From Bacteroidales bacterium (lineage in GTDB: Bacteria > Bacteroidota > Bacteroidia > Bacteroidales > UBA932), in assembly GCA_017464245.1 (NCBI GenBank), contig JAFUDV010000018.1:1-64000 (forward strand): 64,000 nucleotides of DNA, in the 5' to 3' direction. The notes beneath the pieces were generated by a model, which ran no database searches, was not told the origin of the DNA, and saw nothing but the letters and a program-made list of their open reading frames with translations. This document shows, one piece after another, positions 44,650 through 52,529 of the stretch (positions are counted from its first letter, which is position 1; each line of letters begins with the position of its first letter). A program made the position numbers and the translations under genes.

Positions 44650-44661
44650 AACCCGAACCTC

Positions 44662-44694
44662 GAAGGGCGGGCTCCGTGTCCGCCCTTCCTTTTT
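44662..44694 (+). terminator. Hairpin with T-run between the glycan-binding protein and GH16 genes
   Basis: Arms 44662-44670 and 44680-44688 (GAAGGGCGG/CCGCCCTTC), then CTTTTT, 8 bases before the GH16 start. It lies inside the presumed operon and may lower expression of the enzymes. A TACCTTG box just after it could restart transcription. Confidence 0.7.
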
Positions 44695-44702
44695 ACCTTG
44701 CC

Positions 44703-46076
44703 ATGAATAAGATGCTGTCCTTTCTGACCCTTTCCCTCCTTCTGCTGGTGTCTTCCTGCGGCGGTACCACGCCGGATCCCGATCCGGTTCCTTCCAAGCC
44801 CACCATCACTTTCCCTTCCTCCGAAGTGTCCATCGCTCCGGAAGGGGAGACGGTGTCCTTGCGCGTGCAGGCTTCGGCTTCCTGGACCGTCGAGACCGAC
44901 GGGCAGGACTGGTACACCCTCGTGTCCGGCAACAAGATCTTCGCGGGCGAAAGCCTCCTGAAGGTCCAGGCCCCCGAAAACGTGACCGGGGCCGCCCGGA
45001 GCGCGACGCTGCGTTTCTCCAGCGGAGACGCCAAGGCCGAACTCCGGCTTTCCCAGGGCATCCTGGTGGCGAAGCTGACGTTTACGCCGGCGTCGGGGGC
45101 GGTCGACGGCAACGGCGGCGAGCTGGTTTTCCAGGCGGAGTCCAACTCCTCCTGGACGCTGGATGAGACCGGTCTTCCGTACTGGGTGTCGCCCAACTTC
45201 AAGACCATCGGCAAGGGCGAAACCGAGCTGAAGGTCAAGGTCCTGAAGAGCTACGTGGCCGAGAAGCGCACGGCGGTCCTCCGCTACCGCTGCGAAGGAG
45301 CCGAGCAGACGATTACCGTGGAACAGGGAGAAGGCACGCCTGTCGAGGACGGCGCCTATGTCCCGGAGGGGTACGGCCTCGTGTGGCAGGACGATTTCTC
45401 CAAGGACGGCGTCCCGGATACCGACGACTGGTGGTATGAGACCGGCGCCGGCGGCTGGGGAAACAACGAGATCCAGGAATACGTGGCCGGCAGCAAGAAC
45501 GGCTACGACCTGGCCTCCGTTTCCGACGGCACGCTGAAAATCAAGGCGCAGAAGATTGGCGGCAAGGTGTATTCCATCCGGATGAACACCCACCAGGGCT
45601 GGAAGTACGGCTATTTCGAGGCCCGGATCAAGGTGTCCGACGTCCCGGGGGCCTGGCCGGCCTTCTGGATGATGCCCCGGAATTTCACCGCCTGGCCCAA
45701 GGACGGCGAGATCGACATCATGGAGTACGCCATCTCCACCCAGGGGAAGGACAAGTCCTCCTCCAGCATCCACTGCAACGCCTTCAACTGGCCCGCTGGG
45801 ACGCAGAAAACCCATGTGCAGGCCGTTCCGGGCGCCGCATCCGAATTCCACGTGTATGCGATGGAATGGACGGCTTCCTGGATGAAGTTCTATGTCGATG
45901 GCGAACTGCACCTGACCTTCAACAACAACGGAAAGGGCTACGACAGCTGGCCTTTCGACCAGGCGTTCTACGTGAAACTGAATATGGCCTGGGGCGGCAA
46001 CATGGGCGGAACGACGGATGACAGCCAGCTTCCGGCCGTGTACGAAGTGGATTACGTCCGTGTCTATCAGAAGTAG
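44703..46076 (+). CDS. GH16 endo-beta-glucanase (laminarinase type) with two BACON-like domains
   Basis: 457 aa. Lipoprotein signal ends LLLLVSSCGGTT. Two BACON-like domains (about 30-120 and 125-215; ASWTVETDGQDWYTL and SSWTLDETGLPYWVS) hold the enzyme away from the membrane. The GH16 domain (about 225-457) shows WGNNEIQEYV, GYFEARIKV, PAFWMMP and the catalytic E336-I-D338-I-M-E341 in GEIDIMEY, the beta-bulge form common in laminarinases. It would cut beta-1,3- or mixed-linkage glucan at the surface. The start at 44703 opens the signal peptide. Confidence 0.93.
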   Translation: MNKMLSFLTLSLLLLVSSCGGTTPDPDPVPSKPTITFPSSEVSIAPEGETVSLRVQASASWTVETDGQDWYTLVSGNKIFAGESLLKVQAPENVTGAARSATLRFSSGDAKAELRLSQGILVAKLTFTPASGAVDGNGGELVFQAESNSSWTLDETGLPYWVSPNFKTIGKGETELKVKVLKSYVAEKRTAVLRYRCEGAEQTITVEQGEGTPVEDGAYVPEGYGLVWQDDFSKDGVPDTDDWWYETGAGGWGNNEIQEYVAGSKNGYDLASVSDGTLKIKAQKIGGKVYSIRMNTHQGWKYGYFEARIKVSDVPGAWPAFWMMPRNFTAWPKDGEIDIMEYAISTQGKDKSSSSIHCNAFNWPAGTQKTHVQAVPGAASEFHVYAMEWTASWMKFYVDGELHLTFNNNGKGYDSWPFDQAFYVKLNMAWGGNMGGTTDDSQLPAVYEVDYVRVYQK

Positions 46077-47697
46077 CATCCCGCTTTTCCTTGCGGCCGC
46101 GCTGCTCGTGGCCTGCCACCCCGACGAGGTTGTCGAGGAGGCGGCCCGGCTGCGGTCCGTCTCCGTGACGGAAACGGCGCTTGTCCTGCCGGAAGGCGGG
46201 CAGGCGCTGCTCCATTTCAAGGTGCAGGACCCCGGATATCCCCTGGACCTCCGGGTAGGCGATTCGCGGGGTTCGGTGTCCCTGACGCTGTTCGACGGCA
46301 GCGCCCCGCAGTATGTCCGCCTGACGGAGGTTCGCGCGGACGGCGCGGCGGGCAGTTACATCGCTACGCTCCAGGACCGGGGAGACAATGACTTCCAGGA
46401 AGATGTCTATCTCCGGGTCCGCTCTTCCGAGGGCAGTGTCGTGACGGCTCCGCGCGTCGCGGTCCAGGGGTCCGCTTTCCAGGAGCAGGAACAGCTGCTG
46501 GTGGATACCGGGCTCCCGGTTGTCATCGTGGACACGCAAGGAGGGCGGGCGGTCAATTCCAAGGAGACGTTCGTTCCCGGAACGGTCCGGATCCAGGGCG
46601 TCGGTTCCTGGGACGGCCTCGCGGAAACAGGCTGCGAAATCCGCGGCCGCGGCAATACGACATGGACCTGGCCCAAGAAGCCTTATCTGCTGAAACTCAC
46701 CGAGAAACAGCATGTCTTCGGGATGCACAAGCACAAGCGCTGGGTGCTGCTGGCGAATTTCATGGACCGGACCCTGATGCGGAACCTGGTGTCCATGAAG
46801 GTGGCGTCCATGATGTCCAACCTCGCCTGGACGCCCGGCTGCGTGCCGGTGGAGCTGGTCCTGAACGGACGGCACATGGGCTCGTACCTGCTGATCGAGC
46901 AGGTGCGCGTGGACAACCACCGGGTGGCCATCACGGAGATGACTCCGGAGGACAACACCGGCGACGCCGTGACCGGCGGCTACCTGCTGGAGCTGGATTT
47001 CCACTATGACAATCCGGTCCAGTGGACGGATCCGCACGGACACAACAACCAGTGGGGGAACGGGATTCCCTTCGGCGTGAAATATCCCGATCCCGACGAA
47101 ATCACCCCGCAGCAGGTCAATTATATCAAAGGCTACATTTCCGAAGCGGCCAACACGTTGTACGGCAACGATTTCAAGGACCCTGACAAGGGGTATGCGA
47201 AGTACATAGACGTGGACTCCTTCATCGACTACTGGATCGTCTTCGAGGTGATGGGGAACCACGAACTGGGAAACCCCGGCAGCGTGTTCATGCACAAGGA
47301 CCGCGGCGGCAAGCTGGTCGCCGGCCCCTGCTGGGATTTCGACTGGGGTGTGCTGTCATACAACACTTCCCCCCAGGCCCGGACCGGCCTTGTCAACGGC
47401 AGCGCTATCTGGTACGGCCGCCTGCGGCAGGACCCGGCCTTCGAGGCGAAGCTGAAGGCCCGGTTCAACGAGCTTCTGCCCCAGTTGGAGACCATCCCGG
47501 ACTACATGGACGAGTGCGAAAAGCTGCTCAAGGCCTCCGCCGGTCTCAATTTCGCGATGTGGAATCCCGCCGAGGACGCCTCCCAGAACGGCGGGCGGAT
47601 CATCAACGGCGACGAGAACATGTCCTTCCACGACGCCGTCGCGCGCCTGAAGGCCATCTACAAAGAGCGGCTGAAGGTCATTCCTACGAAGCTTTAA
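46060..47697 (+). CDS. CotH-like lipoprotein of the glucan locus
   Basis: 545 aa, starting at a GTG (46060) that overlaps the GH16 gene by 17 bases and opens a lipoprotein signal (IPLFLAAALLVACHP). No ATG is well placed; the in-frame ATG at 46018 adds 14 residues. A beta-rich N-terminal domain (about 30-160) precedes a CotH-type kinase-like domain: EIRGRGNTTWTWPKKPYLLKL, KRWVLLANFMDRTLMRNLVS, YLLIEQVRVD and the late CWDFDWG, whose Asp is a catalytic candidate. CotH proteins occur in several polysaccharide loci, but their role there is not settled. Convergent with tsaE (3-base overlap). Confidence 0.82.
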   Translation: MSIRSSIPLFLAAALLVACHPDEVVEEAARLRSVSVTETALVLPEGGQALLHFKVQDPGYPLDLRVGDSRGSVSLTLFDGSAPQYVRLTEVRADGAAGSYIATLQDRGDNDFQEDVYLRVRSSEGSVVTAPRVAVQGSAFQEQEQLLVDTGLPVVIVDTQGGRAVNSKETFVPGTVRIQGVGSWDGLAETGCEIRGRGNTTWTWPKKPYLLKLTEKQHVFGMHKHKRWVLLANFMDRTLMRNLVSMKVASMMSNLAWTPGCVPVELVLNGRHMGSYLLIEQVRVDNHRVAITEMTPEDNTGDAVTGGYLLELDFHYDNPVQWTDPHGHNNQWGNGIPFGVKYPDPDEITPQQVNYIKGYISEAANTLYGNDFKDPDKGYAKYIDVDSFIDYWIVFEVMGNHELGNPGSVFMHKDRGGKLVAGPCWDFDWGVLSYNTSPQARTGLVNGSAIWYGRLRQDPAFEAKLKARFNELLPQLETIPDYMDECEKLLKASAGLNFAMWNPAEDASQNGGRIINGDENMSFHDAVARLKAIYKERLKVIPTKL

Positions 47698-48119
47698 TCC
47701 TCCCAGGAAAGGGTGCGGGAGGCGTCGGGGTTCACCCGGATATGGACCTGGAGGGTTTCCTCGGGGAGAAGTTCCTCGACATTCTCCGGCCACTCCATCA
47801 GGCACAGGAAACCGCTGTCCAGATAGTCGTACAGGCCGATGTCCAGGGCCTCTTCCAACCGTTCGATCCGGTAGAAGTCAAAGTGAAACATCGGTTCACC
47901 CGAACCGGTGCGGTACTCGTTGACGATGGCGAACGTGGGGGAGCTTACCGCATCCTCCTTCACGCCCAGCGCTTTGCACACGGCCGTGGTGAAGGTCGTC
48001 TTTCCGGCCCCCATCGGCGCGTAGAACGCAATCAGTTTGTGGTCCCCGATGGCCTCGAGGAATTCCCCCGCGGCCCGGTCCAGGTCCTGCAGACTCTTGA
48101 TTTGGATTTCGTGTGTCAT
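47694..48119 (-). CDS. tsaE: tRNA threonylcarbamoyladenosine biosynthesis ATPase TsaE
   Basis: 141 aa, normal length. P-loop APMGAGKTTF (about 34-43), SSPTFAIVNEY switch region, HFDFYRIE, and a late MEWPENVEELLPEE typical of the family. It supports TsaBD in making t6A in tRNAs and is usually essential. The start codon overlaps the hicB stop (ATGA), so it appears to be translated from the toxin-antitoxin transcript. Confidence 0.95.
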   Translation of the reverse strand: MTHEIQIKSLQDLDRAAGEFLEAIGDHKLIAFYAPMGAGKTTFTTAVCKALGVKEDAVSSPTFAIVNEYRTGSGEPMFHFDFYRIERLEEALDIGLYDYLDSGFLCLMEWPENVEELLPEETLQVHIRVNPDASRTLSWED

Positions 48120-48448
48120 AATACGGCAGCGGAGATGGCCCGGTTAATGAATTCGTTAAGACTGATCCCAATGGACCGGGCTTTGGCGGCCGCCTCCTGA
48201 TGGAGTTGTGAACTCATCCTGACAATCGTTCTCCCGCTGTAGGGTTTCTCCGGATCCATATGGTGGGCTGCACACCCTTGCAGGTAGTCGTCGATCCCCT
48301 CTTGGAAATCTTTCTTCAATTCTTCGGCTGTCGTCCCTTCATACACGATGCCATCCCTGTACAAACCAAGAACACGGCCATGGAAATAGTTTCCTTCTTC
48401 GTCGTATTCGACGCTGCCGGTATACCCTTTATAATGCAAATCTCCCAT
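48116..48448 (-). CDS. hicB: HicB-type antitoxin
   Basis: 110 aa. The N-terminal half is the HicB partial RNase-H-like fold (GYTGSVEYDEEGNYFHGRVLGL ... TAEELKKDFQEGIDDYL). The C-terminal half (SGRTIVRMSSQLHQEAAAKARS...NEFINRAISAAVL) is a ribbon-helix-helix DNA-binding domain. It should neutralise HicA and repress the operon. It follows hicA by one base and overlaps tsaE. Confidence 0.9.
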   Translation of the reverse strand: MGDLHYKGYTGSVEYDEEGNYFHGRVLGLYRDGIVYEGTTAEELKKDFQEGIDDYLQGCAAHHMDPEKPYSGRTIVRMSSQLHQEAAAKARSIGISLNEFINRAISAAVL

Positions 48449-48449
48449 A

Positions 48450-48701
48450 TTACAGCAATCCTTTCAGTTGTAAATAAGTCAGCGCATCACGAATGACTGC
48501 TTTTTTCACGATGTTGACCGGATGCGGTCTGTGGCAGGTATAAAACATATCCTGCCTTTTGAAGCGTACCCGGGATCCGGATGTATGTCCCTTATTGTCA
48601 ATCATAAAACCAAAAATGGAGAAAACCCGCACGAGTTCATCGAAGGTAAAATCATCAGGAACCTTTTTGAACCGTTCGATCAGCTTTTCTTTCGTTGACA
48701 T
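48450..48701 (-). CDS. hicA: HicA-type mRNA interferase toxin
   Basis: 83 aa. The small double-stranded-RNA-binding-like fold is recognisable from FTFDELVRVFSIFGF, SGSRVRF and the late HRPHPVNIVKKAVIRDALTYL. The usual G-S-H motif reads GSR, a variant I recall in the 'HRPHP' subgroup, where another His may act. First gene of the hicA-hicB-tsaE unit; a TATCTTCG -7-like box (48704-48711) stands two bases before the ATG. Confidence 0.85.
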   Translation of the reverse strand: MSTKEKLIERFKKVPDDFTFDELVRVFSIFGFMIDNKGHTSGSRVRFKRQDMFYTCHRPHPVNIVKKAVIRDALTYLQLKGLL

Positions 48702-48728
48702 GGCGAAGATACTAAAAATGATATCAAA

Positions 48729-50294
48729 TTACAAATCCAGGATATTCCTCCGGTCCAGGAAGCGGTAGCCGGCGGCTTCGAGCAGATGCCCTGGCTGGAT
48801 GTCGGGGAGGCCGGCGAGGTCGGCGATGGTACGGGCGATCTTGATGATGCGCGTGTAGGCGCGGGCGGAGAGGCCCAGGCGGTCGATGATGCGCTCCAGC
48901 GTTGCTTTGCACTCCCCGGAGAGCGGGCAGAAGCGCTCCAGCATCTTGGACGACATCTCCGCATTGGTGAAGATGCCCGTGCCCCGGAAGCGCTCCAGCT
49001 GGATTTCCCGGGCCTTCAGGACGCGGGCTGCGATGGCGGCGGAGGGCTCTCCCTTGCGGTTTGCGATCAGGGCCGCGGTCTCGACGGGATGGATCCAGAG
49101 CTGCAGGTCGATGCGGTCCATGACCGGCCCGCTGAGTTTTGAGAGATAGGCGGCCCGCTGGCCCACGGAGCAGGTGCAGCGGTCGCCTTCGCCGTAATAG
49201 CCGCAGGGACAGGGATTGGAGGCGGCGATGAGCATGAAGGAGGCCGGATACACGATTTTCGCCTTGAGCCGGGAGATAGTCACTTTCCGGTCCTCGAGCG
49301 GTCCCCGGAGGGCTTCCAGCGTGGATTTCGGCGCCTCGCAGAATTCGTCGGCAAAGAGGACGCCGCCGCTGGCGAGGGAGACCTCCCCGGGGAGGATGTT
49401 CTCCCCGCTGCCCCCGCCCAGGATGGCCGCCTTGGAGGCCGATATGTGCGGCGCGCGGAACGGACGCCGGCGCATCAGCCCCAACTGTCCTGTTGTTTTA
49501 CCCGCGACCGACCAGATTTTGGAGGTAATCGCCGATTCTTCCCGGGTCATCGGCGGCAGAATGCCCGCCACCGCCTTCGCCATCGAACTTTTCCCGCTGC
49601 CCGGGGCGCCGATGAAAATCAGGTTGTGCCCCCCGGCGCCGGCGATTTCCACGCCCCGCTTGGCGCCTTCCTGGCCCAGGATGTCGGCGAAGTCCATGTA
49701 GTCCGCCCGATCAGGCTGCTCCCGGTCCTGCCGGAGCGCCTCGCCGTAACATTCCGTGTTCCAGATGAGGACATCCGCCGGGTCCTCCTTTTCTTCCAGG
49801 ATGCGCAGCACATCGTCCAGCGTGCGGACGCCGAACACCAGCGTCTCGTCGAAGTCCACCGCCTCCAGGGCCGACCGCTCGGGAAGGAGGACTCCCTTGA
49901 AACCGCTCTGGACGGCAAGTTCCACCATGGGTAGCGTCCCGGGGACATACCGGATGCTCCCGTCCAGACCCAACTCTCCCATGATCAGGTACTTGTCCAG
50001 TCCCGGAAGCTCCCTTTGCCCCGAGGCGGCGATGATCCCGAGGGCGATGGGCAGGTCGTAGCCGCTGCCTTGCTTGTGCAGGTCGGCGGGAGCCAGGTTG
50101 ATGACGATTTTCTTTCCCGGAATCCGGAATCCTTTCGCCTGCAGGGCCGTCACCGTCCTCAGGAGGCTTTCCTTCACCGCCGCATCGGCCAGCCCCACCA
50201 GATGGATCCCGATCCCCAGGGTGATGTCCACCTCCACCGTCACCGGAACCGCCTGGATTCCGACGCACTTCGCTCCATGTACATATACCAGCAT
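48729..50294 (-). CDS. YifB/ComM family AAA+ ATPase (Mg-chelatase-like)
   Basis: 521 aa, full length. N-terminal Lon-protease-like domain (GIGIHLVGLADAAVKESLLRTVTAL, QGSGYDLPIALGII), then the AAA+ module with Walker A GAPGSGKSSMAK, RRPFRAPHISASKAAILGGG, Walker B GGVLFADEFCE, and a zinc cluster (NPCPCGYYGEGDRCTC). The C-terminal Mg-chelatase end has ARAYTRIIKIARTIADL. In other bacteria ComM is a branch-migration helicase for integrating transformed DNA. A TATTTTCG -7-like box is at 50308-50315. Confidence 0.93.
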   Translation of the reverse strand: MLVYVHGAKCVGIQAVPVTVEVDITLGIGIHLVGLADAAVKESLLRTVTALQAKGFRIPGKKIVINLAPADLHKQGSGYDLPIALGIIAASGQRELPGLDKYLIMGELGLDGSIRYVPGTLPMVELAVQSGFKGVLLPERSALEAVDFDETLVFGVRTLDDVLRILEEKEDPADVLIWNTECYGEALRQDREQPDRADYMDFADILGQEGAKRGVEIAGAGGHNLIFIGAPGSGKSSMAKAVAGILPPMTREESAITSKIWSVAGKTTGQLGLMRRRPFRAPHISASKAAILGGGSGENILPGEVSLASGGVLFADEFCEAPKSTLEALRGPLEDRKVTISRLKAKIVYPASFMLIAASNPCPCGYYGEGDRCTCSVGQRAAYLSKLSGPVMDRIDLQLWIHPVETAALIANRKGEPSAAIAARVLKAREIQLERFRGTGIFTNAEMSSKMLERFCPLSGECKATLERIIDRLGLSARAYTRIIKIARTIADLAGLPDIQPGHLLEAAGYRFLDRRNILDL

Positions 50295-50307
50295 ATCCGT
50301 TTTTGCC

Positions 50308-50315
50308 CGAAAATA
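50308..50315 (-). promoter_or_regulatory. Promoter -7-like box (TATTTTCG) for yifB
   Basis: One mismatch to TAnnTTTG, 13 bases upstream of the ATG; it overlaps the region just past the ispE terminator. Confidence 0.4.
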
Positions 50316-50349
50316 GAAAAACGTTTCCGGACATAGGACCGGAAACGTT
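50310..50349 (-). terminator. Rho-independent terminator of ispE
   Basis: Perfect 11-bp arms 50320-50330 and 50339-50349 (AACGTTTCCGG) around 8 bases, followed on the minus strand by TTTTCTATTTT. Confidence 0.85.
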
Positions 50350-50390
50350 AAAATGTGGCGAAATGTTTTCTGGTTGTTTTACGGAAAAAT

Positions 50391-51230
50391 TTATCGGTGC
50401 GAAATACTGAACAGCGCCGACCCGCTGCCGGACATGGCCGCATAGACAGCTCCTTGGTCATACAGGGCCTGCCTGATCTCTCCGAGTCGGGGGTACCGGG
50501 CAAAGACCGTCGCTTCGAAATCATTGACCAGAAGGTCTTTCCATTCTTCGACCGGACGGGACAGGACCTCCCGGACGGAAAGGTCGGGCTCGCCGGGAAC
50601 GATGCCCCGGTACGCATCGGCCGTGGAGACGGCAATCCCCTCGGGAACCGTCACCTCGATCCGCCAGCCGGAAAGGTCGATGTCGAAAGGCTCGAGGATC
50701 TCGCCCCGGCCGGACCCCAGCATGGGTCGGTTGTAGATGAAGAAGGCGCAGTCGCTCCCGAGCCGGGCGGCGAGTTCCGCCAGTTCGCCTTCGGGGAGAT
50801 CCGCTCCGGCGAGTTCCGCCATCATCCTCAGGGCGAAGGCCGCGTCGGCGCTGCCCCCGCCGAGGCCTGCTCCCACGGGGGAGGTCTTTTCCAGGAAAAC
50901 CTTCATCGGCGGCAGTTTGTACCGTTCCGCCAGCAGCCCGTAGGCCTTGGCCGTAAGGTCCTTCATCGGATCCCAGTCCACCCCTTCCTTCCGGGCGACG
51001 GTGATCATCAGCTTCCCGTCGGGCGAGATGCCCTGGGCCACCTGCGCCCCCGCATACGTCGCCTGGATATGGGCCGATGTCCGGCTCCAGTCGTCTCCTT
51101 CGATGATTTCCAGCGTGTCGTGGAACGCATCGCAGGGGAGGAACAGGGTGTCCAGGTCGTGATAGCCGTCCGGCCGGCGCCGCAGCACGCGGAGCCCCAG
51201 GTTGAGTTTGACGTTCGGGTACGTGATCAT
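50391..51230 (-). CDS. ispE: 4-diphosphocytidyl-2-C-methyl-D-erythritol kinase
   Basis: 279 aa. Phosphorylates CDP-ME in the non-mevalonate (MEP) isoprenoid pathway. GHMP-kinase marks: the N-terminal NVKLNLGLRVLRRRPDGYHDLDTLFLP, the glycine-rich PVGAGLGGGSADAAFALRMM, LGSDCAFF, and the C-terminal AAMSGSGSALFSI. The start at 51230 is chosen because the upstream open frame has no family sequence and a -7 box sits just before this ATG. Confidence 0.95.
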   Translation of the reverse strand: MITYPNVKLNLGLRVLRRRPDGYHDLDTLFLPCDAFHDTLEIIEGDDWSRTSAHIQATYAGAQVAQGISPDGKLMITVARKEGVDWDPMKDLTAKAYGLLAERYKLPPMKVFLEKTSPVGAGLGGGSADAAFALRMMAELAGADLPEGELAELAARLGSDCAFFIYNRPMLGSGRGEILEPFDIDLSGWRIEVTVPEGIAVSTADAYRGIVPGEPDLSVREVLSRPVEEWKDLLVNDFEATVFARYPRLGEIRQALYDQGAVYAAMSGSGSALFSISHR

Positions 51231-51235
51231 ACCCG

Positions 51236-51243
51236 CAAAGATA
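51236..51243 (-). promoter_or_regulatory. Promoter -7 box (TATCTTTG) for ispE, leaderless spacing
   Basis: Full TAnnTTTG match on the minus strand, 5 bases before the ATG and only 4 bases from the stop codon of the upstream gene. Transcription should start at or next to the ATG. Confidence 0.65.
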
Positions 51244-51247
51244 GCAA

Positions 51248-52438
51248 TTATTCCACCGTTACGGAAGTGAAATAGCCGTTGAAGGGGAGCTCCGCCCCCT
51301 CGTCGTCCCGCTGGAAGCGGTTCGGGGCGCCGCCGCGGCCGGTCAAGGCAAGGAACAGGTGTCCGTCTTTCAGGAGAGCGCACCGTCCGGACGCAAGGTA
51401 AGTGCCCGGACCGATGGCGATTTCCCCGCCCCCGTTCCACCGGAACCGTGCCGGGTCTCCGTCCTCTCCGGTGACGATCCATCCGGTCCGGCCGTCGCCG
51501 GACAGGACCTCGGAAACGGACGTGCCGGTTCCCAGGGGCAGTTCTCCGTCCCGGGCGGAGAACAGGAAGAACCGCCGCCCGGCCGGTCCGTACGCGCGGA
51601 CCAGCGCCAGGGCGTCTCCTTCCCGGGGGATCAGCCGGCCCCAGAGCGCCGCCTCCCCGCCCTTGAGCGGTAGTGCCTTCTCATCCCCGTCCGTCTCCAG
51701 GACCAGTCTCCGCGGGTGGGAGCGGATCCGGTACACCCTTCCGTCGGCATAGCACAGGTCGTAGGTGTAACCATACCCCTCGTCTGAGATGGTGCGCCAG
51801 GGGTCGCCGTTCCGCATGACGCGGAATTCCTGCTTCCCCTCTGTGGGGATGTTCACGCAGTAATAGACGGCGTCGCCGCTGCCGGTGAGGGTGCCCCGGT
51901 CGGCATCCCCGACGACGGTCCCGGTCTCGCTCCGGTACACTTCCTTCCCGTCGATCCGGTAGGTGAATCCCTGCCCGTCCCGGTCCTGGCCCAGCGTATG
52001 GACGTTCCCGTCCCGGACAAGGAAGCCCGTCAGGGTTTCCCGCCCGGCGAAACGGAACAGTTCCCTGCCGTCGCGCAGGACCACGGTTTCGGAGGGCGTG
52101 GAATAGTCGGCATAGAGATGTCCTTCCGTGAAACGGTGCATGTCCGGATGGACGCTCTCTCCGGCAGGGACGGAGGAAACCACCTTTCCGTCGCACCAGA
52201 GGTCCAGCCAGACGGTTCCCTCCACGGCGCAGGTGTCCGCTTCCCAGGCGAAGCCGTCGGGGAAACGGACGGCCGTCAGCCACACGTGCTCCCCGGGCGG
52301 AAGGGCGGAGGCTGATCCGGACGAATCCCCGGGCGGACGGGGGGTCTCGATGGCGTAACGGGGCGGCCCGGGGAAGAGGATGTCCCGGGTGCAGGCCGCG
52401 AGGAGGGCGGCGGCAAGGAGGAAGGCAAGTTTCCGCAT
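51248..52438 (-). CDS. Lipoprotein of unknown function, beta-propeller-like
   Basis: 396 aa. Lipoprotein signal MRKLAFLLAAALLAACTRD. The rest is a chain of short beta-type repeats with alternating turns (VVLRDGRELFRFAGRETLTGFLVRDGNVHTLGQDRDG, TYRIDGKEVYRSETG, FLFSARDGELPL). That suggests a propeller-like fold, but I do not recognise a family. The start at 52438 gives the signal peptide. It lies directly downstream of module copy 2 (TATCTTGG at 52452-52459, 13 bases before the ATG). Confidence 0.65.
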   Translation of the reverse strand: MRKLAFLLAAALLAACTRDILFPGPPRYAIETPRPPGDSSGSASALPPGEHVWLTAVRFPDGFAWEADTCAVEGTVWLDLWCDGKVVSSVPAGESVHPDMHRFTEGHLYADYSTPSETVVLRDGRELFRFAGRETLTGFLVRDGNVHTLGQDRDGQGFTYRIDGKEVYRSETGTVVGDADRGTLTGSGDAVYYCVNIPTEGKQEFRVMRNGDPWRTISDEGYGYTYDLCYADGRVYRIRSHPRRLVLETDGDEKALPLKGGEAALWGRLIPREGDALALVRAYGPAGRRFFLFSARDGELPLGTGTSVSEVLSGDGRTGWIVTGEDGDPARFRWNGGGEIAIGPGTYLASGRCALLKDGHLFLALTGRGGAPNRFQRDDEGAELPFNGYFTSVTVE

Positions 52439-52451
52439 GGCTTTTTTGCGG

Positions 52452-52529
52452 CCAAGATAGGAAAGGAAAACAAAAAACAACACATACGGAGCGCCGCATG
52501 TGTTGTTTCAGTATGCAAATTAATGTTTC
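52452..52529 (-). repeat. 78-bp hairpin/promoter module, copy 2
   Basis: Same 78-bp layout as 2985-3062, on the minus strand. Arms 52496-52508 and 52475-52487 pair over 13 bp including one G-U, with an 8-base loop. It begins on the base after the barrel gene's stop codon and ends in a -7-like TATCTTGG in front of the lipoprotein gene. Relative to copy 1, two stem pairs have changed on both sides and keep pairing. Confidence 0.8.
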
